DNA of 38,758 nt, from positions 1 to 38,758 of the forward strand of contig CAZSRF010000023.1 in assembly GCA_964609155.1 (NCBI GenBank), written 5' to 3'. Position numbers and translations under genes: made by a program. Under the pieces are notes generated by a model that saw only the letters and a program-made list of their open reading frames with translations, did no database searches and had not been told where the DNA came from. This document shows, piece after piece, positions 17,054-24,884 of the stretch; position 1 is the stretch's first letter; the number at the start of each line of letters is the position of its first letter. Origin of the DNA: JAGOUU01 sp964609155. Lineage in GTDB: Bacteria; Pseudomonadota; Gammaproteobacteria; JAGOUU01.

Positions 17054-18208
17054 ATGACAAATAGCTATATTTTTACATCAGAATCTGTTTCAGAAGGTCA
17101 CCCAGATAAAATTGCCGACCAAATTTCTGATGCTGTCCTAGACGAGTTATTAAAACAAGATACTAAAGCACGGGTCGCGTGTGAAACGTTTGTTAAAACT
17201 GGTATGGTTTTAATTGGTGGTGAAATTACCACTTCTGCTTGGGTTGATACAGAAGCCCTAGCGCGTGAGGTTATAAAAGATATTGGTTACAATAACTCTG
17301 CTATGGGCTTTGATTGGGAGTCTTGTGCTGTACTTACTGCAATTGGTAAACAGTCGCCAGATATTGCCAGAGGTGTTGATCAAGAGAATGATAACTTAGG
17401 CGCTGGCGATCAGGGGATTATGTTTGGCTATGCCACAGATGAAACTGAAGTTTTCATGCCTGCACCTATCACAATGGCTCATAATTTAGTCAAACGTCAG
17501 GCTCACTGCCGTAAAAACAAGGTATTAACTTGGCTTCGTCCAGATGCTAAGAGCCAGGTATCGTTTTATTATGAAAACGGCGTAGCTAAGAGTATTGATA
17601 CTATTGTTCTATCAACACAGCATTCACCTGAAATAAACCATGAAACGCTTATAGAAGCTGTTATAGAAGAAATAATTAAGCCCGTTATTCCTGCTAAATT
17701 TATCACTAACCAAACAAAATATTTAATAAACCCTACAGGAAGATTCGTTATTGGCGGCCCACAAGGTGATTCTGGGCTAACAGGCCGTAAAATCATTGTT
17801 GACACTTATGGTGGCATGGCACGTCATGGTGGTGGTGCTTTCTCAGGTAAAGATCCGTCTAAAGTTGATCGCTCAGCTACTTATGCTTGTCGATATGTTG
17901 CAAAAAATATTGTTGCAGCAGGCTTAGCTAACCGTTGTGAGATCCAGGTTGCTTATGCGATTGGTGTAGCTCAACCTGTATCTATTCACGTAGAAACTTT
18001 TGGTACCGGGAAAATTCCTAATAGCAAAATAGAGGCTTTGATAAAAAAACATTTTGATCTAACCCCAAGAGGAATAATAAACCACTTAGATTTATTAAAA
18101 CCTATTTATCGCAAAACTGCGAGTTACGGCCATTTTGGTCGTGAAGAAGAAGGCTTTACTTGGGAAAAACTGGATAAGAAAGATGCTTTGATGGCTGAGC
18201 TTACATAA
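17054..18208 (+). CDS. metK: S-adenosylmethionine synthetase
   Basis: Makes S-adenosylmethionine from methionine and ATP in the cytoplasm. The 384-residue length matches E. coli MetK. Motifs are SESVSEGHPDKIADQISDA (ATP/metal), GAGDQGIMFGYA and GGGAFSGKDPSKVDRSA (phosphate loop), followed by the C-terminal FGREEEGFTWE. The ATG at 17054 has AGGT 8 nt upstream. The 115 nt upstream show no recognisable SAM riboswitch or MetJ-type box. Its stop lies one nucleotide from the stop of the convergent rsmE. BioA and RsmE, encoded next door, both use its product. Confidence 0.97.
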   Translation: MTNSYIFTSESVSEGHPDKIADQISDAVLDELLKQDTKARVACETFVKTGMVLIGGEITTSAWVDTEALAREVIKDIGYNNSAMGFDWESCAVLTAIGKQSPDIARGVDQENDNLGAGDQGIMFGYATDETEVFMPAPITMAHNLVKRQAHCRKNKVLTWLRPDAKSQVSFYYENGVAKSIDTIVLSTQHSPEINHETLIEAVIEEIIKPVIPAKFITNQTKYLINPTGRFVIGGPQGDSGLTGRKIIVDTYGGMARHGGGAFSGKDPSKVDRSATYACRYVAKNIVAAGLANRCEIQVAYAIGVAQPVSIHVETFGTGKIPNSKIEALIKKHFDLTPRGIINHLDLLKPIYRKTASYGHFGREEEGFTWEKLDKKDALMAELT

Positions 18209-18209
18209 A

Positions 18210-18977
18210 CTAAAATCCTTGTGTTACGAATTGTAGGATTGAAATAATTGCTATGCCCGCAGTTTCAGTTCTAAGTATTCTGTTGCCAAGATTAACTAAA
18301 TTAAAATTATTTTTTAATAAATAATTTATTTCTGAATCAGCAAGCCCCCCCTCAGAACCTATAAGAGTTTTAATATGGGTTTTGTGAGTTAAATCTGCAC
18401 ATAAATTACTTATATTATTTTTAGTTTTTGTACACAGGGCTAAAAGATATGTTTCATTTGCATCTAGGTTGCTCGCATTACCACACCAGGTAATAAGTTC
18501 TATTGGTTGGTTCAGTATAGGTAAATCTGTTCTGCCCGATTGTTCACAGGCACTAATAACAATTCTCTGCCAACGATCAAATTTAATAATTCTCTCAGAT
18601 CGTTCTGATATTATAGGAGTAATAATATTAACTCCAAGCTCAACAGCTTTTTGTAAAGTAACATCAAAATGCTGCGCTTTGCTAATACATTGGGCAAGTT
18701 CTAGGGTAACTTTAGATTTAGTATTTTTAGCTGTATATTCTAAAACTTTTACTATTACGCTATTTTTTTTACTAACTACAATCTCTGCATGATATTCACC
18801 CAATAACTCTTCTTGACTACATAAACTACATAAACTACTTTGGTTGTTAAACAAAATAATTTTATCGCCTACTCTACGTTTTAATACTGTAACTAGATGT
18901 ATTGCAGTTTCTTTTGGTAAATCTATTGTGCTATTTTCAAATAACTTTTGATTCAGATAAACTCGTGGTATGTGCAT
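18210..18977 (-). CDS. rsmE: 16S rRNA m3U1498 methyltransferase RsmE
   Basis: Methylates N3 of U1498 in helix 44 of 16S rRNA using S-adenosylmethionine. Length 255 residues. N-terminal PUA-like part (HIPRVYLN, AIHLVTVLKRRVGDKIILFN), then a SPOUT methyltransferase part with ISKAQHFDVTLQKAVELG, ISERSERIIKFDRWQ, SACEQSGRTDLP, the knot motif LIGSEGGLADSEI and NLGNRILRTETA. It begins 30 nt after bioA and probably shares its transcript. Its stop is separated by one nucleotide from that of metK on the other strand. Confidence 0.95.
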   Translation of the reverse strand: MHIPRVYLNQKLFENSTIDLPKETAIHLVTVLKRRVGDKIILFNNQSSLCSLCSQEELLGEYHAEIVVSKKNSVIVKVLEYTAKNTKSKVTLELAQCISKAQHFDVTLQKAVELGVNIITPIISERSERIIKFDRWQRIVISACEQSGRTDLPILNQPIELITWCGNASNLDANETYLLALCTKTKNNISNLCADLTHKTHIKTLIGSEGGLADSEINYLLKNNFNLVNLGNRILRTETAGIAIISILQFVTQGF

Positions 18978-19007
18978 TGAATTCTCTTGGTTTTAAGTCC
19001 TAAATAT

Positions 19008-20363
19008 TTATTTCACAGCTAAAGTTATACTTTCTTTTACTACTTTAATCATTAATTCTATTTCTTCTTCAGTAATGATATAAGGCGGCATAAAATAAAT
19101 TGTGTTTCCTAGTGGTCGTACCAGCACATTATTTTTCAGACAATGATTATAGACTGTCAGACCTCGTCTTTCTTGCCATGGGTATAAAATTTTATTGGCT
19201 TTATGTTGGGCTAGTTCAAACGCTACTATCATGCCTTGCTGTCTTATCTCTACAATATGATCATGATCAGCTAAATCCGAGATATTATTCCACATTATTT
19301 GAGATAATTTTTTATTGTTCTCTATCGTATTATATTTCTCAAATAGTTCTAAAGTTGCCAAAGCAGCGCTACACCCTAAAGGATTACCCGTAAAACTATG
19401 TGAATGCAAGAAAGCCGTTAGGTTTTGATAGTCATCGTAAAACGCATGATAAATTTTATCTGTGGTCATTGTCACGCTTAAAGGCAGGTATCCTCCCGTA
19501 AGACCCTTAGATAAACACATGATATCAGGTGTAATATTTGCCTGCTCGCATGCAAACATAGTGCCAGTACGTCCAAACCCTACAGCTATTTCATCTGCAA
19601 TTAAGTGTATGTTATATTTGTCACAGGCTTCTCGCAGTTTTGTTAAATAAACTGGATGATACATACGCATATTACCTGCGCACTGCACTAAAGGTTCAAT
19701 AAAAATAGCAGCTATATGATTATTGTTTTTTTCTAAGATAATATCAAGCTCATAAAATTTTCGTAAACTATATTCTTCCCAACTTTCACCCTGCTCACGA
19801 AAAAAACAATCTGGCGTAGGTGCGCTAATAATATCTATTAGTAAAGGTTTGTAAGTTTCTTTATATAATTCTACATTTCCTACTGCTAAGGCACCTATAG
19901 TTTCACCATGATAACTATTTTTTAATGAAACAAACTTTGTTTTGTTTTTGTAACCTATATTTTGCCAATAATGAAAGCTCATTTTTAATGCAACTTCAAT
20001 AGCACTTGAGCCATTATCTGCATAGAAACATTTATTGAGTCCTTTTGGCGCTAATTTACATAATTGTTCGGAAAGTTTTATAATAGGTTCATGCGAAAAA
20101 CCTGCTAGAATAACATGCTCAAGTGTATCTATTTGCTGTTTAATTTTACTATTGATATACTCATTACAATGCCCAAATAAATTCACCCACCATGAGCTTA
20201 TGCCATCAAGATATTTATTATTATTGAAATCATATAACCATACGCCCTTAGCTTTTTTTATAGGAAGTAAGGGTATTGTTATTTGGTAATCCTTCATCTG
20301 ACTACAAGGGTGCCAAATATGCTTTAAATCCAATTGAATCAAATTTTGATTAAAATTTAACAT
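19008..20363 (-). CDS. bioA: Adenosylmethionine-8-amino-7-oxononanoate aminotransferase
   Basis: PLP-dependent class III aminotransferase that forms 7,8-diaminopelargonic acid in biotin synthesis with S-adenosylmethionine as amino donor. Length 451 residues. Motifs are IWHPCSQMKDY, LDGISSWWVNLFGHC, YADNGSSAIEVALKMSFHYW, SYHGETIGALAVGN, LIADEIAVGFGRTGT, the PLP lysine in MCLSKGLTGGYLPLS, and HSHSFTGNPLGCSAALA. The HPCSQMKDY and SSWW blocks favour BioA over other class III enzymes. The other biotin genes are not in the window. It is the first gene of a bioA-rsmE pair and is divergent from the lipoprotein gene. Confidence 0.95.
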   Translation of the reverse strand: MLNFNQNLIQLDLKHIWHPCSQMKDYQITIPLLPIKKAKGVWLYDFNNNKYLDGISSWWVNLFGHCNEYINSKIKQQIDTLEHVILAGFSHEPIIKLSEQLCKLAPKGLNKCFYADNGSSAIEVALKMSFHYWQNIGYKNKTKFVSLKNSYHGETIGALAVGNVELYKETYKPLLIDIISAPTPDCFFREQGESWEEYSLRKFYELDIILEKNNNHIAAIFIEPLVQCAGNMRMYHPVYLTKLREACDKYNIHLIADEIAVGFGRTGTMFACEQANITPDIMCLSKGLTGGYLPLSVTMTTDKIYHAFYDDYQNLTAFLHSHSFTGNPLGCSAALATLELFEKYNTIENNKKLSQIMWNNISDLADHDHIVEIRQQGMIVAFELAQHKANKILYPWQERRGLTVYNHCLKNNVLVRPLGNTIYFMPPYIITEEEIELMIKVVKESITLAVK

Positions 20364-20392
20364 AGTACATATTACTTAATTTAGAGCTTTGT

Positions 20393-20424
20393 ATTATAGC
20401 CACTATGTTATTTTTTATATAGTG
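20393..20424 (-). promoter_or_regulatory. Candidate bioA promoter -10 with an overlapping inverted repeat
   Basis: A perfect TATAAT on the minus strand (20393-20398) lies 30 nt before the bioA ATG, but the -35 region is poor. An inverted repeat CACTAT, 12 nt, ATAGTG (20401-20424) covers the spacer and -35 region, as an operator would. It does not resemble the E. coli BirA operator. Confidence 0.4.
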
Positions 20425-20468
20425 TTATAGTAAGACAGTACGTTAAGGATAACCATTAGGGACAGCGT

Positions 20469-20497
20469 TTGACAGGTTACTAAAAAAATGTTAATAT
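20469..20497 (+). promoter_or_regulatory. Strong sigma70-type promoter for the lipoprotein gene
   Basis: TTGACA (20469-20474), exactly 17 nt, then TAATAT (20492-20497), about 48 nt before the ATG at 20546. The -35 and a TGTCAA at 20497-20502 form a spaced dyad around the promoter, which could be chance or a regulator site. Confidence 0.7.
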
Positions 20498-20545
20498 GTC
20501 AACTTTCTTACGATTTTTCTTGTATTTTCAGCTTAACGAGCAATT

Positions 20546-21010
20546 ATGCGCAAAATTATAAAAAGTATTTTTTTCATAGGCTTTTTAGTCATCCCATTTA
20601 TTAGTTGTATGTCTGGTATTTCTGACATTACTAATATTTGCGCTAATGAGAATGCAACTGACGAATGCATGCCTCATTCAGACAGTGAATATCAAAAGCT
20701 TATTGTTGGTACGTGGTCTTTAAATAGTCTTTCTCTAGTAAACAATAGCTATGCTTTAACTATGCAGTACGGTGCAACTGGCATGCTAACGCTTACAATG
20801 TATGATACAAATAATGAGCTTTATAACTCAGCATATGGGTATTTTGATATTAAAAATAACCAGGTTGCAGCAACTTTCTACAGCGAAAGCAACAGCTCTG
20901 TTGGTTTGGCCAACGGCAATCCATTTCATGCAGAATTAGTCTGCGCCAATTCTCAGCAATATATCGTAAAGTTTCATGGTGCGGAATTTATCTTTAATAA
21001 AGTGCCTTAA
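20546..21010 (+). CDS. Small putative lipoprotein, lipocalin-like
   Basis: A 154-residue exported protein of unknown function. The N-terminus has a basic start (MRKIIKSIF), a hydrophobic core and a lipobox-like PFISC with Cys21, so lipid modification and outer-membrane anchoring are likely. The mature part starts with two Cys (ICANENATDEC) and then reads LIVGTWSLNSLSLVNN, with the Gly-x-Trp seen at the start of many lipocalin-like beta barrels, followed by alternating beta-type strands (GMLTLTMYD, GYFDIKNNQVAATFYS). The fold is an inference from that pattern. It has its own strong promoter and precedes the ion channel gene by 114 nt on the same strand. Confidence 0.7.
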   Translation: MRKIIKSIFFIGFLVIPFISCMSGISDITNICANENATDECMPHSDSEYQKLIVGTWSLNSLSLVNNSYALTMQYGATGMLTLTMYDTNNELYNSAYGYFDIKNNQVAATFYSESNSSVGLANGNPFHAELVCANSQQYIVKFHGAEFIFNKVP

Positions 21011-21124
21011 ATCATCACTTAACTTAATCATGTAGAGAAAGATAGAAATGTTAATAGGCAACATACACAAGGGGGATACTACTGCTAAACTTGAAATATA
21101 ATTAAAAAATATATCTATCTTGTT

Positions 21125-21904
21125 ATGCAATCACGCTTACAAACCCAAGTCCAAAAGTTGATCGAAAAACCCAAGTTTCTCCACGTTATTATTATTCTTA
21201 TTTTACTTAACTCTATAGTATTGGGGTTAGAATCCTATCCAAACATCATGAAAGAAATGGGTAGTACCCTAATTATCATCGATGATATTATGTTATTTAT
21301 TTTCGTAGCCGAGCTCTCGCTCTATCTTTATACCTATGGCACAAAAAAATGTTTAACCGATCCCTGGTATTTATTTGATGCAACAGTTATCTCAGTAGCG
21401 ATTTTTTCGGTTAATCCAGCTTATTCTTCACTTCGTGCAATGCGAGTACTTAGGATTTTAAGGCTAATCTCAGCTTTTCCAAATTTACGACGTGTGGTTG
21501 AAGGGCTTTTGAAGGCTATACCTGACATTACCTCTATTTTTACTATCTTAGGTATAGTTTTATATGTAGGCTCGCTAATGGCAACTAATCTCTATGGTGA
21601 AGAATTTCCTGAGTATTTTGGCACCCTAGGGTCTTCTGTATTTAGCCTGTTTCAGATTTTAACAACTGAAGGATGGCCAGACATAGTACGACCTATAATG
21701 TCTAAGTATCCTCACTCATGGATGTTTTTTATAACTTACTTATTTGCAGCTACTTTTATTGTACTTAATTTATTTATTGCTGTAATCGTTGATGCCATGC
21801 AAAAAAGTTCTGATCATCTGAAAGAAGAAAGAAATAAAGCAAAAGAAATAAACGAGATACAGGCTAAGTTAGAACAAATATACAAGATTGTAAAAAAACT
21901 CTAA
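21125..21904 (+). CDS. Voltage-gated cation channel, NaChBac/BacNav-like
   Basis: A 259-residue single-domain six-helix channel expected to work as a tetramer in the inner membrane. S1 is about 17-37, S2 49-72 with acidic Glu63, S3 81-97 with Asp85. S4 carries four gating arginines at 104, 107, 110 and 113 (SLRAMRVLRILRLI). S5 is 134-156, a pore helix and filter 166-188, S6 196-227. The C-terminus is a charged helix fitting the BacNav coiled-coil bundle. The filter reads TTEGWPD (180-186), whereas NaChBac and NavAb have TLESW. A Glu-Gly-Trp filter recalls calcium-selective sequences, so Na+ versus Ca2+ preference cannot be assumed. It follows the lipoprotein gene, but no functional link is known. 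Confidence 0.88.
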   Translation: MQSRLQTQVQKLIEKPKFLHVIIILILLNSIVLGLESYPNIMKEMGSTLIIIDDIMLFIFVAELSLYLYTYGTKKCLTDPWYLFDATVISVAIFSVNPAYSSLRAMRVLRILRLISAFPNLRRVVEGLLKAIPDITSIFTILGIVLYVGSLMATNLYGEEFPEYFGTLGSSVFSLFQILTTEGWPDIVRPIMSKYPHSWMFFITYLFAATFIVLNLFIAVIVDAMQKSSDHLKEERNKAKEINEIQAKLEQIYKIVKKL

Positions 21905-22127
21905 TTACCTGTTAATATTATCTGTTAGCTAAGCCAGAGCAGGCGAAAAGTTGCCATTTAACTGCCTAATATTCTCTGTCTGATAATCCACTCTAAGTAT
22001 ATTGCAGGAATGCTTAATTCAGTGTACAATCTTTAAGCTTGGTATAAGTGTATATCTTGCTTAGTGCATTATTCTCTGCAAAAACAGATAATAGTCAATT
22101 GTTAATTTAATATAAAATGAGTGTGTT

Positions 22128-22418
22128 ATGGACCAAAGAAAATTATTTGTAGGTAATTTACCTTTTAAGATATCTAGTAGTGAATTACAAGACGTATTTG
22201 AAGAGTTCGGCGAAGTAGAAGACTTAGTAATCATTTCAGATCGTGAAACTGGCAGATCAAAAGGTTTCGGGTTTGTTACCTTTGCAAGCCAAGAAAATGC
22301 TAAAAAAGCATTGGCGCTTGATGGTAAAGAAGTACAAGGCCGTCAAATTCGTGTTAACGTTGCCAAAGAAAAAGAAGATAGTGGACGTGGTGGCCGTGGC
22401 GGCGATCGCAGAAATTAA
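22128..22418 (+). CDS. RNA-binding protein with one RRM domain
   Basis: A 96-residue single-RRM protein with RNP2 KLFVGNLP at residues 5-12 and RNP1 KGFGFVTF in the middle, ending in a short Gly/Arg tail (SGRGGRGGDRRN). Bacterial proteins of this type bind single-stranded RNA and are often cold-induced or regulatory; the targets here are unknown. It starts at the ATG after a GAGTG-like site. The ychF start is 21 nt downstream on the same strand, so the two may be cotranscribed. The 223 nt upstream show no convincing promoter hexamer pair. Confidence 0.92.
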   Translation: MDQRKLFVGNLPFKISSSELQDVFEEFGEVEDLVIISDRETGRSKGFGFVTFASQENAKKALALDGKEVQGRQIRVNVAKEKEDSGRGGRGGDRRN

Positions 22419-22439
22419 TCTGTTATCCTATTAAATCCT

Positions 22440-23595
22440 ATGGGTTTTAAATGTGGTATCGTTGGCTTGCCTAATGTTGGCAAGTCAACATTATTCAACG
22501 CTCTTACAAAAGCGAAAATTGCTGCAGAAAACTATCCTTTTTGTACCATAGATCCTAATGTCGGTATTGTGTCAGTACCAGATCCAAGATTGAATGCTCT
22601 TGCAACTATTATTAACCCTCAAAAAGTTATTCCAACAACAATTGAGTTTGTAGATATAGCAGGTTTAGTTTCCGGTGCGGCAAAAGGCGAAGGGTTGGGA
22701 AACAAATTTTTGGCTCATATACGTGAGACAGATGCTATTGCTCATGTAGTTAGGTGTTTTGAGAATGATGATATTACACACGTCTCTGGGCGAGTCAACC
22801 CTGTTCACGACGCTGAAATTATTAATTTAGAGTTAATTTTAGCTGATCTGCAAAGCATCGAAAAATCTTTATTGGTTTTAAAGTAACAGTGTTTTGCTAC
22901 TTATTTGNNNNNNNNNNGAAAAATCTTTATTGAAAGCATCTAAAAATGCTAAAACTGGGCAAAAAGATTTACTTAAAGCCAAGACTACTTTAGAGAAACT
23001 TGGTAAACATCTTGAGCAAGAGTTACCTGCTCGTAGTTTCTTAGTAAATTGTGATGCTGAACAATTAGAGCTTATAGACTCATTGCATTTAATTACTGCA
23101 AAACCCATGCTTTATATTGCAAATATCAAAGAAGATGGTTTTAATAACAATCCAATTTTTGATAGCTTTCTAGAATATGCGCAAAAAGATGGTTACACTG
23201 TTGTTCCTATTAGTGCAGCCATTGAGGCTGAACTAGCTGAATTGAATGACGATGAAAAAATTGAGTTTCTTACAGAATTAAATATTACAGAACCTGGTTT
23301 AAATAGAGTTATTCGCGCAGGTTATAGTCTGTTAAATTTACAGACTTATTTTACTGCTGGAATAAAAGAGGTCCGTGCATGGACTGTTCGAACTAATAGT
23401 ACCGCGCCACAAGCTGCGGGTGTCATCCATAGTGATTTCGAAAAAGGATTTATCCGAGCTGAAATTATCAATTATGATGATTTCATTAAATACAACGGCG
23501 AACAAGGTGCTAAAGAAGCTGGCCGTTGGCGCTTAGAGGGTAAAGAGTACATCATGGTTGATGGTGATGTTGTACACTTTAGATTTAATGTCTAA
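22440..23595 (+). CDS. ychF: Redox-regulated ATPase YchF (frame broken by an assembly artefact)
   Basis: Obg-family P-loop protein that hydrolyses ATP and binds ribosomes. The N-terminal part has the G1 loop GLPNVGKSTLFNALT, PFCTIDPN and the G3 region FVDIAGLVSGAAKGEGLGNKF. The second part has KPMLYIANIKEDGF and a C-terminal TGS-like end (FIRAEIINYDDFI, GKEYIMVDGDVVHFRFNV). The frame breaks near 22875, where 33 nt of unrelated sequence, 10 N and a second copy of gaaaaatctttattg occur. Joining 22874 directly to 22933 restores one open frame of 365 residues, close to the usual 363. The gene is therefore probably intact in the organism. Confidence 0.9.
22860..22932 (+). repeat. 15-bp direct repeat flanking a 10-N gap within ychF
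   Basis: gaaaaatctttattg occurs at 22860-22874 and again at 22918-22932, with 33 nt of non-homologous sequence and 10 N (22908-22917) between. The second copy continues the YchF frame exactly where the first leaves it. This is most simply an unmerged contig overlap with a bad contig tail; a target-site duplication around an unassembled insertion is the alternative. Confidence 0.85.
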
Positions 23596-23610
23596 ATAAG
23601 ACTCCAATCA

Positions 23611-24237
23611 TTAACTTCCTGTTTTCTTGCCTGTAATTTCAGGCTCAGCAGTTACTGTACCGGGTGCAGCATTCTGATTTAATGCTTTTTTATAGTAGAT
23701 TTGCTGCTCGTTGTTCGCCTGTGGTAAGCTGCAACTTAATAAATCTGTCAATATACATTTATTGTTAATCTTGTTAAAAATAAATGAAGTACAGCTGTCA
23801 TTGTTATCGCATTCCATAGCGCAACTAGCCAGTGTAGACTCGGCAATAGTCAAAATATTATCTTCATCCGTGTAACTACAATCCCCTGGTGCTCCTATCG
23901 TATAATTAGCCGGCGTAACACTTGCTACTGCAGCAGTTTTTTGAGCTGGAGTAACAACAGTCATGGCTCCTGTTGCGGTTGCCGGAGTAACTACTGTTGT
24001 ACCCGGAGCAGGAGTAACAACTGTTGTGCCTGGGGTTGGTGTAACAATAGTTGTTCCAGAGGATGGGGTAACAGCAGTCGCTCCAGGGGCTGGTGTAGTA
24101 ACAGCAGTATCAGGAGCTGGAGCTATTTCAGGCTGATCTATGTTCTGATTCATTAACGCTTCTTGAGCTAACAAAGGTGAACTTGTTGAAAAAATTAAAC
24201 CAACTGAAGCTATAAAAAAAGTATTTCTAAATATCAT
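23611..24237 (-). CDS. Exported protein with Thr/Pro repeats and a PAN/apple-like domain
   Basis: A 208-residue protein from the ATG at 24237; a TTG four codons earlier is less likely. It has a signal peptide (about residues 1-24, ending LLAQ). Residues about 48-100 are a low-complexity linker with a 9-residue period (TPAPGATAV, TPSSGTTIV, TPTPGTTVV, TPAPGTTVV). A small domain follows with six Cys (120, 139, 143, 149, 161, 169) and the patterns ASCAMECDNNDSCTSFIF and KCILTD, typical of PAN/apple modules that bind protein or carbohydrate. The ligand is unknown. Export to the periplasm or surface is expected. It converges with ychF, 15 nt away. Confidence 0.78.
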   Translation of the reverse strand: MIFRNTFFIASVGLIFSTSSPLLAQEALMNQNIDQPEIAPAPDTAVTTPAPGATAVTPSSGTTIVTPTPGTTVVTPAPGTTVVTPATATGAMTVVTPAQKTAAVASVTPANYTIGAPGDCSYTDEDNILTIAESTLASCAMECDNNDSCTSFIFNKINNKCILTDLLSCSLPQANNEQQIYYKKALNQNAAPGTVTAEPEITGKKTGS

Positions 24238-24376
24238 ATAGTTACCCAAATCATAGTTAAGATATAAGTTATAGACTTAGTATAATAGGTGGCAATAAAA
24301 ATGCAATTTGAATAGTCTTCTTTTGAGTAATCTTCAGTATGTGTGCAATTTATGTAATGATAAAAAAAAATTATAA

Positions 24377-24406
24377 GTAAAAAAGCCAATATTAACAATT
24401 GGCTTT
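24377..24406 (-). terminator. Rho-independent terminator after rplQ
   Basis: On the minus strand AAAGCCAAT, a 7-nt loop and ATTGGCTTT form a 9-bp stem followed by a T run. It lies 36 nt past the rplQ stop and ends the alpha operon. Confidence 0.88.
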
Positions 24407-24441
24407 ATAAAGAAGATTAAAGAATAATTGAAGGCTGATAA

Positions 24442-24822
24442 TCAACTTACTTGCTGGCTGACTGATTCACGGTCTACAAGTTGTATTATAGCCATAGGTG
24501 CATTATCGCACTTTCTAAAGCCATATTTAAGAACTCTAATGTAACCACCTGGTCTAGTTTTATAATGAGGTCCCAGCTCACTAAACAATTTACCAACAGC
24601 TGATTTACTTTGTAAACGAATAAAAGCTAATCTGCGATTAGCTACAGAGTCGTTTTTAGCAAGAGTTATTAAAGGTTCAACTACTCGTCTTAACTCTTTA
24701 GCTTTTGGCAAAGTAGTCTTAATAGTCTCATGTTCGAACAAAGACACTGCCATGTTTTTAAACATCGCCTTACGATGTGAACTATTTCTATTTAATTTTC
24801 TACCACTTTTTCTGTGACGCAT
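24442..24822 (-). CDS. rplQ: 50S ribosomal protein L17
   Basis: Structural protein of the large subunit near the exit tunnel. The 126 residues start with MRHRKSGRKLNRNSSHRKAM, the family signature, and include FEHETIKTTLPKAKELRRV and RPGGYIRVLKYGFRKCDNAP. It is the last gene of the alpha operon, 62 nt after rpoA, and is followed by a strong terminator. Confidence 0.98.
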   Translation of the reverse strand: MRHRKSGRKLNRNSSHRKAMFKNMAVSLFEHETIKTTLPKAKELRRVVEPLITLAKNDSVANRRLAFIRLQSKSAVGKLFSELGPHYKTRPGGYIRVLKYGFRKCDNAPMAIIQLVDRESVSQQVS

Positions 24823-24884
24823 TGTCTATACACCTTAATTAATTACTATATTCTGATTATCTTACAAATCACTCTAATTATTAT

